From: an uncultured Acinetobacter sp.
Lineage (GTDB): Bacteria; Pseudomonadota; Gammaproteobacteria; Pseudomonadales; Moraxellaceae
NCBI RefSeq assembly: GCF_947493735.1
Contig: NZ_CANLSL010000006.1
Location: forward strand, 1 to 64,000
Direction of reading: 5' to 3'
Length of the DNA stretch: 64,000 bases
Both the position numbers and the translations under genes were made by a program. Below, in pieces: positions 58,508 through 64,000 of this stretch. Below the pieces are notes generated by a model. It was not told where the DNA came from. It saw only the letters and a list, made by a program, of their open reading frames with translations, and made no database searches. How positions within the stretch are numbered: position 1 is the first letter of the stretch; each line of letters begins with the position of its first letter.

Positions 58508-58587
58508 ACAATGTAAATTGTTGATGTAAATGGCGAATTGAAAAAGCGCACAATTGAAAAATTAAGCAGTTGATAAAGGATAATTTC

Positions 58588-59697
58588 ATGGCAATCATCG
58601 ATATTGGTGGCAATGTCCGAAACGGCGAAGAACTTGATATAAAAGCAGTAGAATCATGGCTTAAAAATCATCAGGTTGATTTGCAAGGTCAAGTGCAAGT
58701 CACGCAATATTCTGGCGGTGCATCCAACTGGACCTATCGCCTGAAATACGACAATGTGGATTTGATTCTGCGTCGCCCGCCGAAAGGCACCAAAGCCAAA
58801 TCGGCGCATGATATGGCACGTGAATATCATGTGCAAAACAATCTCAAGCCGTTCTATCCTGTACTGCCTGAGATGGTGGCGCTGTGTCAGGATGAATCGG
58901 TGATTGGCTGTGATTTCTATGTGATGAAGCGCATCGAGGGCATTATTCCTCGTGCCAATTTACCCAAAGAAATTGACTATACTGAAGCCGATGTGCGCCA
59001 GCTTTGCATCAATGTTCTGGATAAATTGATCGAACTGCACCAAGTGCCATATCATGGCACTGCTTTAGAACAACTGGGCAAAGGCGATGGCTACTGTCGT
59101 CGTCAAGTCGAAGGTTGGGATAAGCGTTATGCTAAAGCCCGCACCAAGAATGTCCCGTCGTTTAATTATGTACGTAAATGGTTACTGGCAAATATTCCTG
59201 CCGATACCAAAACCTGCGTGATTCATAACGATTGGCGTTTTGATAATGTCATTCTCGATCCACAACAGCCGACCGAAGTGATTGGTGTGTTGGACTGGGA
59301 AATGGCAACACTTGGCGATCCGCTGATGGATTTGGGTTCAGCATTGGCGTATTGGGTGGAAGAAGGTGACAATATAATCTTTAAAGCCACACGCCGTCAG
59401 CCGACCAATCGCAAAGGCATGTTTAGCCGTCAGCAAGTGGTGGATTATTATCTGCAACAAACGGGTTTAACGCCTGAGAATTGGGCGTTTTACGAAGTGT
59501 TTGGTTTATTCCGCTTAGCAGGGATTGCACAGCAGATTTATTATCGCTATTACCATCAGCAAACCGATAATCCTGCCTTTAAAAACCTTTGGATTGTCAT
59601 CAATGCGATACATTTACGTGCTTTAAAATTGATCGCTAAACAAAAAATGGTAAATCATCCGATTGGCAAGCAAATTTTACAGCGAATCAGTAAATAA
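58588..59697 (+). CDS. APH-family phosphotransferase (ACAD10/11-type kinase domain)
   Basis: A 369-residue aminoglycoside-phosphotransferase-fold protein. The catalytic loop is VIHNDWRFDNVILDP (HNDxxxxN) and the metal motif is VLDWEMATLGDPLMDLG. The N-terminal part QYSGGASNWTYRL is the nucleotide loop. In eukaryotic ACAD10/11 such a kinase is fused to an acyl-CoA dehydrogenase. Here the two are adjacent genes, suggesting a joint pathway in which a hydroxyacyl-CoA is phosphorylated and then dehydrated. It is unlikely to be an antibiotic-resistance gene. Confidence 0.9.
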   Translation: MAIIDIGGNVRNGEELDIKAVESWLKNHQVDLQGQVQVTQYSGGASNWTYRLKYDNVDLILRRPPKGTKAKSAHDMAREYHVQNNLKPFYPVLPEMVALCQDESVIGCDFYVMKRIEGIIPRANLPKEIDYTEADVRQLCINVLDKLIELHQVPYHGTALEQLGKGDGYCRRQVEGWDKRYAKARTKNVPSFNYVRKWLLANIPADTKTCVIHNDWRFDNVILDPQQPTEVIGVLDWEMATLGDPLMDLGSALAYWVEEGDNIIFKATRRQPTNRKGMFSRQQVVDYYLQQTGLTPENWAFYEVFGLFRLAGIAQQIYYRYYHQQTDNPAFKNLWIVINAIHLRALKLIAKQKMVNHPIGKQILQRISK

Positions 59698-59739
59698 ATC
59701 AGGCAATAAATGAGTGTAGCGGACAAAGGTAGCAAAAGT

Positions 59740-60438
59740 ATGACCACGATTTATCTGATTCGACATGGACAAGCCTCATTTGGTGCCGCCAATTATGATC
59801 AGCTCTCAAACAAGGGCGAGCAACAAGCGACTTTGCTCGGACAGTATTTTGCCAAAATTTTAAAAGAACAACCTTATGTCTATGCAGGCACGATGCAACG
59901 TCATCAACAGACTGCACAGCTTGCCTTGGCGGAAAGTTTCCCTGAGCTTGAAGTGAATAGTGATCAAGCTTGGAATGAATTTCATCATCAGCAAGTTTTT
60001 GCCAAATTTGATGATCGCTTCAACAAACCTGATGAGCTGAAACTGGCGATTTTACAAGAGAAAAATCCGCGGGCGTATCTGGCAAGCATATTTGATCAAG
60101 CGATTGATCGCTGGATTGGCAATGAATTTGATCATGAATATGATGAGTCTTGGACGGCATTTTCGACTCGGGTAAATGGGGCATTTGATGCCTTATGTGC
60201 GGATTTGGCAGAGCTACAACCTCGTTATGCAGTGGTATTTAGCTCAGGCGGGGTGATTTCCACCATCGTCGGGCATCTGCTTGGATTGGATGCAAAAAGC
60301 ATTTTTCAGCTGAATTGGTCGATTGCCAATACCTCGATCACCACTATTCGCTTAAAAGGCAACGATCGACAGCTCCTCAGCTTAAATGAACACCACTTTA
60401 TCAAGGCTGAAAATGCAGATTTACTGACGTGGATTTAA
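59740..60438 (+). CDS. Histidine phosphatase family protein
   Basis: A 232-residue phosphoglycerate-mutase-like phosphatase. The catalytic motif is IYLIRHGQASFG at the N-terminus and the second histidine region is AVVFSSGGVISTIVGHLLG. An in-frame ATG at 59710 adds ten residues not expected in the fold; 59740 begins directly at MTTIYLIRHG. It is third in the acyl-CoA dehydrogenase cluster. The substrate is unknown. Confidence 0.88.
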   Translation: MTTIYLIRHGQASFGAANYDQLSNKGEQQATLLGQYFAKILKEQPYVYAGTMQRHQQTAQLALAESFPELEVNSDQAWNEFHHQQVFAKFDDRFNKPDELKLAILQEKNPRAYLASIFDQAIDRWIGNEFDHEYDESWTAFSTRVNGAFDALCADLAELQPRYAVVFSSGGVISTIVGHLLGLDAKSIFQLNWSIANTSITTIRLKGNDRQLLSLNEHHFIKAENADLLTWI

Positions 60439-60481
60439 CTGAATATTTTACAGAAAATCATTGAAATTAAAGGATCTAATC

Positions 60482-61225
60482 ATGGCAAAAACAATTTTAA
60501 TCACAGGTGCAAGCTCAGGACTTGGCGCAGGAATGGCACGTGAGTTTGCCAAAAAAGGCTATAACCTTGCGATCTGTGCACGCCGCCAAGAGCGCTTAGA
60601 TGCACTAAAACAAGAGCTCGAAAGCCAATTCGGCATCAAAGTCATCGCCAAAACTTTGGATGTCACACACTATGATGATGTGTTTACCGTATTTAAAGCC
60701 TTTCAGGCAGAATTTGGGCGTATTGATCGAATCATCGTCAATGCGGGTGTTGGTGAAGGTCGTCGTATTGGCAAGGGCAACTTTGCCATTAACCGTGCCA
60801 CAGCAGAAACCAACTTTATCTCAGCGCTTGCCCAGAGCGAAGCTGCGGTAGAAATTTTCCGTGCGCAAAATGCAGGGCATTTGGTGGTAATTTCCTCGAT
60901 GAGCGCAGTACGTGGTCTGCCAAAACATTTGTCGACTTATGCCGCAAGTAAGGCTGCAGTTGCGCACCTTGCCGAAGGCATCCGAGCAGAACTGATTGAT
61001 ACACCGATCAAAGTCTCTACGATTTTCCCAGGGTATATCCGTACTGAGCTGAATGAAGGGGCGAAAAAACTGCCTTTTGAAGTCGATGAAAAAACAGGCT
61101 GTAAAATCTTGGTGAAAACCATTGAAAGTGAACCTGTCAAAGCTTTTGTGCCAAAATGGCCATGGTTACCACTTGGTTTGGCGATGAAAGTCTTGCCACT
61201 GCGTATCGTGAACAAGTTAAGTTAG
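60482..61225 (+). CDS. Short-chain dehydrogenase/reductase
   Basis: A 247-residue SDR. The NAD(P) motif is ILITGASSGLGAGMAREFAK (TGxxxGxG). The catalytic site is S at VISSMSAVRG and YAASK in LSTYAASKAAVAHL. The C-terminal hydrophobic segment WPWLPLGLAMKVLPLRIV may bind membranes. The internal Met at 60482 is the conserved start. Last gene of the cluster; MITE copy 3 begins 11 bp after the stop. Confidence 0.92.
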   Translation: MAKTILITGASSGLGAGMAREFAKKGYNLAICARRQERLDALKQELESQFGIKVIAKTLDVTHYDDVFTVFKAFQAEFGRIDRIIVNAGVGEGRRIGKGNFAINRATAETNFISALAQSEAAVEIFRAQNAGHLVVISSMSAVRGLPKHLSTYAASKAAVAHLAEGIRAELIDTPIKVSTIFPGYIRTELNEGAKKLPFEVDEKTGCKILVKTIESEPVKAFVPKWPWLPLGLAMKVLPLRIVNKLS

Positions 61226-61236
61226 ATCAATTACTA

Positions 61237-61501
61237 GGGTCTGTTGACATTTCAACCATGCATTGCGTTATAGGCTAAATCACATAAACGATGCATGAAA
61301 CGCAGAGAATGGTCACTCCCTTGTCAAGTTTCATAACGAAGTTTATGGCAATTTTAGCCATAACCCTTCGGGACAAGGATGTTTTTTGACGCTACGTTGT
61401 TATGAATGAATCATTTAGAATGACTAAATTTCTTCATTCATTCCTAGTATCGCCTAAAAAACATCCGTTGTCGCAAGCATCTGTGAAATGTCAACAGACC
61501 C
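61237..61501 (+). mobile_element. MITE copy 3 (265 bp, TA target duplication)
   Basis: The ends GGGTCTGTTGACATTTC and GAAATGTCAACAGACCC are a perfect 17-bp inverted repeat, flanked by TA. Same orientation as copy 2. It is the best-preserved copy by its ends. Confidence 0.9.
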
Positions 61502-61513
61502 TAATCTAAGCAA

Positions 61514-61547
61514 TAAAAAAAACCATGCAAATTGCATGGTTTTTTTT
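61514..61547. terminator. Terminator near end of lipoprotein gene
   Basis: Stem AAAAAACCATGCAA/TTGCATGGTTTTTT, 14 bp downstream of the minus-strand lipoprotein gene; it also works in the other direction. Confidence 0.88.
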
Positions 61548-61561
61548 GATCATATTCGAAA

Positions 61562-61924
61562 TTAGTTTTGAGCAGCTTCTTTCACATCAGCAGCGCCAGT
61601 TTCAACCGCACCAGCGATTGCAGCAGTTGCATCTTTAGCAGCTTGACCAGCAGCGTTTGCAGCATCAGATGCAGCAGTTGCAGTTGCGTCAGCAGCTTCA
61701 CCGATTGCATTACCAGCTTCGTCAGTTGCAACAGCAGCATCTGTAGCCAAGTCGTCAGTTGCAGCAACAGTTGCATCACCAGCTGATTCTAGTGCAGCAC
61801 CTGCGTGATCAGCAGCATCTTCAGCGTGTTGTTCAGTTGCAGTTTCAGCAGCTTCTTCTTTTTTTGCACAACCAACGAAAGCAACAGCAGAAGCTAAACC
61901 TAAAGCAATTAATAATTTATTCAT
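61562..61924 (-). CDS. Small alanine-rich lipoprotein
   Basis: A 120-residue protein. A lipoprotein signal peptide (MNKLLIALGLASAVAFVGC, lipobox AFVG-C at residue 19) is followed by about 100 residues made almost only of Ala, Asp, Glu, Thr and Val. Heptad-like ATDxA/AxDAA repeats predict one long acidic helix. It is probably an abundant outer-membrane or periplasmic lipoprotein. Function unknown. The ATG at 61924 is chosen for the signal peptide. Confidence 0.85.
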   Translation of the reverse strand: MNKLLIALGLASAVAFVGCAKKEEAAETATEQHAEDAADHAGAALESAGDATVAATDDLATDAAVATDEAGNAIGEAADATATAASDAANAAGQAAKDATAAIAGAVETGAADVKEAAQN

Positions 61925-62055
61925 TTGTAAATCCTCATAAAATGGCATCCGAAACGGCTAACCGTTTCGAAGCCAAATAATATACGATTTGATAAAAAAA
62001 GCTACATCAATCTTAATACTTGTGATAGGTATCACGTTTTACACCAATCGATCAA

Positions 62056-63147
62056 TTAAACATTAAAACGGAAATGCATCACATCGCCATCTTGCACGAT
62101 GTAAGTTTTGCCTTCTAAGCGCCATTTTCCTGCTTCTTTTGCACCAGACTCGCCATTGTATTGAATGTAGTCGTCATAGGCGATTACTTCGGCACGGATA
62201 AAGCCTTTTTCAAAGTCGGTATGGATCACGCCAGCAGCTTGCGGGGCAGATGCGCCAATTTTCACCGTCCATGCACGCACTTCTTGCACACCAGCGGTAA
62301 AGTAGGTTTGCAAACCAAGTAGTGCATAACCCGCACGAATCACACGATTCAACCCCGGTTCTTCCATGCCCATTGCTTCAAGGAACTCTGCACGTTCATC
62401 TTCGTCAAGCAGTGAAATTTCTGCTTCGATCTGATTACAGAGCGCAACAACAACCGCATTTTCAGAATCTGCAAGTTCACGCACTGAGTCCAAATATGGA
62501 TTATTTTCAAAACCATCTTCAGCCACATTGGCGATGTACATGGTCGGTTTTAAGGTGAGTAAACCAAAACCTTTGATCAGTTTGCGTTCATCATCAGACA
62601 AATCTGCGGCTCGAGCAGGGCGACCGTCATCGAGTAATGGTTGAATTTTTTCAAGCACTGCTTTAGTGGCAATGGCTTCTTTATCACCACCTTTGGCAGT
62701 TTTTGCTAAACGTGTAATTGTTTTCGATACGGTCTCTAAATCAGCAAGTGCAAGTTCGGTATTGATGGTTGCAATATCATCGAGTGGATCAATCTTGCCA
62801 TTCACATGAATGACGTTTTCATCTTCAAAACAACGCACCACATGGGCAATCGCATCAGTTTCACGGATGTTGGCAAGGAATTGGTTGCCTAGACCTTCAC
62901 CTTTGGAAGCACCTGCAACCAGTCCTGCGATGTCGACAAATTCCATCGAAGTTGGGATTTCACGTTGTGGTTTGACGATGGCAGAGAGTTTATCCATGCG
63001 GTCGTCAGGCACAGGCACCACACCCGTATTTGGCTCAATGGTACAAAATGGAAAGTTTTCAGCGGCGATGGCTGCTTTGGTCAGTGCGTTAAATAAAGTG
63101 GATTTCCCCACGTTTGGCAAGCCGACAATACCACAATTAAAGCCCAT
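62056..63147 (-). CDS. ychF: Ribosome-binding ATPase YchF
   Basis: Obg-family P-loop protein, 363 residues, that prefers ATP and binds ribosomes. The G1 motif is [20 protein letters not shown]. The switch region is [20 protein letters not shown]. The C-terminal TGS domain includes [17 protein letters not shown]. The NxxE-type G4 variation accounts for ATP preference in the family. Complete and ordinary. Confidence 0.97.
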   Translation of the reverse strand: MGFNCGIVGLPNVGKSTLFNALTKAAIAAENFPFCTIEPNTGVVPVPDDRMDKLSAIVKPQREIPTSMEFVDIAGLVAGASKGEGLGNQFLANIRETDAIAHVVRCFEDENVIHVNGKIDPLDDIATINTELALADLETVSKTITRLAKTAKGGDKEAIATKAVLEKIQPLLDDGRPARAADLSDDERKLIKGFGLLTLKPTMYIANVAEDGFENNPYLDSVRELADSENAVVVALCNQIEAEISLLDEDERAEFLEAMGMEEPGLNRVIRAGYALLGLQTYFTAGVQEVRAWTVKIGASAPQAAGVIHTDFEKGFIRAEVIAYDDYIQYNGESGAKEAGKWRLEGKTYIVQDGDVMHFRFNV

Positions 63148-63440
63148 AAAATCTACTCAAATACGCTATTTTTACTGCGCCACATCATACAGCAAATTGC
63201 TCATGAAGTCAGTCATAAACGCACTTTGCAAAAGATGATTTTTCTAGCATGCAAAAGTGCTGAGGAAAATTGATCCGTGTGATGGCATTTGTATTTTTTC
63301 ATTGAAATTATAGGATTGCTTTGTATTTGGCTTTTGCGCAGTTGGTAAAATCGGTTTAATATGCCATGTAAGAAAAGATTTCACGACTCGATGTGCAAAC
63401 ATTTGATTGAAATCACAGAAAACCCATCTTCGGAGTTTAC

Positions 63441-64000
63441 ATGCGTATTTTGTATCAATTTCCGCTGTCATTGTTTTGTGAGAAGGCACGCTGGTTGCTT
63501 GATCATAAAGAGCTCCATTATGTGGCGAAAAATTTGACGCCAGGTTTTCATCGCTTAACCACGCAACACCATACGCAAAGCAAACATTTACCAGTACTTA
63601 AAGATGATAATAAGTGGATCGCAGATTCCAGTAAAATTGCTGATTATTTAGATTGTTACTATCCAGAACATGCCTTGATTCGCAGTGAGCCTGAGCTGCG
63701 AGAACGAATTTTAGAAATTGATACCTTAAGTCAAGCGTTTGGCATCCATGTGCGACGTTGGTTGTTTTATTTTATTTTACAATTTGAGCATAATTCGGCA
63801 ATCGAAGTCATACTTGGCGAACGTGGTTGGCTTCGTGATCTCAAAGCCTTGGCTCGCCCAACGATAAAATTTGCCATTAATAGCTATCATCACATTACGG
63901 GTAATACCGCAGTTGAATCAAAGCAGAAAATTGATGCAATGGTTGAACAATTCAATCAGATTCTTGTCGATAATGGTGGCGAGTATTTGGTGGCGGATCG
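63441..64000 (+). CDS. Glutathione S-transferase family protein (3' end beyond window)
   Basis: An open frame of 186 codons runs off the right edge. It starts MRILYQFPLSLFCEKARWLL, the GST_N thioredoxin fold with a CEKAR site. It continues with KHLPVLKDDNKWIADSSKIA, where the cis-Pro and the SSKIADYLD glutathione-site block are present. A helical C-terminal domain follows. The ATG at 63441 is the first in a frame that fits the fold. Confidence 0.88.
   Translation, partial: MRILYQFPLSLFCEKARWLLDHKELHYVAKNLTPGFHRLTTQHHTQSKHLPVLKDDNKWIADSSKIADYLDCYYPEHALIRSEPELRERILEIDTLSQAFGIHVRRWLFYFILQFEHNSAIEVILGERGWLRDLKALARPTIKFAINSYHHITGNTAVESKQKIDAMVEQFNQILVDNGGEYLVAD

Noticed and set aside
58588..59697. 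APH-fold gene read as an aminoglycoside resistance determinant
   Set aside because: Its sequence and its place after an acyl-CoA dehydrogenase fit the ACAD10/11-type kinase family, not drug resistance.
61568..61786. Serine/cysteine-rich or leucine-rich ORFs opposite or across the alanine-rich lipoprotein gene
   Set aside because: They arise from GC-skewed repetitive codons of the lipoprotein gene read in other frames.

Overview
The window looks like chromosomal DNA of an Acinetobacter species. It has low GC content and the rubA-rubB-estB-oxyR gene order known from Acinetobacter. It also has a Vfr/Crp-type regulator, a baeRF (Balon-like) protein typical of Moraxellaceae, and a type I-F CRISPR-Cas locus. 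No rRNA or tRNA genes were seen.

Layout. (1) 0-8.9 kb: a class III nucleotidyl cyclase (probably cut by the left edge), then the isc operon on the minus strand (iscR-S-U-A, hscB, hscA, fdx) with an IscR box on its promoter, then a small membrane protein, a phasin and an HU gene. (2) 9-17.7 kb: ppiD, the rubA-rubB-estB-oxyR operon, rpsU/yqeY divergent from tsaD, and a DUF2059 protein. (3) 17.8-25.8 kb: an acquired type I restriction-modification island (hsdM-hsdS-exported protein-hsdR). An IS1595-like remnant plus a beheaded XRE gene lies on one side and an IS5-family remnant on the other. (4) 25.8-40.7 kb: housekeeping genes (lpxB, TauE-like, aroG, phosphatase, vfr, two OsmC proteins, tkt, baeRF, yceI, GFA, lipA, sthA) and a marC-like gene with an in-frame stop. 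(5) 40.7-54.2 kb: a complete type I-F system on the minus strand, ordered cas1, cas2-3, csy1, csy2, csy3, cas6f, leader, and an array of 78 repeats and 77 spacers. (6) 54.5-64 kb: rraA, a GST-like gene, a LysR regulator divergent from an acyl-CoA dehydrogenase/phosphotransferase/phosphatase/SDR cluster, a small lipoprotein, ychF and a partial GST.

The most interesting object is in the 232-bp gap between cas3 and csy1. Two degenerate I-F repeats keep their Cas6f hairpins through compensatory changes, and the first keeps the intact 8-nt crRNA handle. They bracket a 14-nt pseudo-spacer. The sequence after the handle matches, at 17 of 19 positions, a site 74 bp away in the region upstream of csy1. 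That site carries the correct type I-F PAM (CC), and the first mismatch falls at guide position 6, a base that Cascade does not read. This is what one expects of a mini-CRISPR guide RNA (CreR/CreA type) that directs Cascade to its own cas promoter for repression.

Three 265-266 bp MITEs (38.2, 57.0 and 61.2 kb) have TA target duplications and terminal repeats matching the surviving end of the IS5 remnant at 25.75 kb. Two of them, in the same orientation, bracket the acyl-CoA dehydrogenase cluster.
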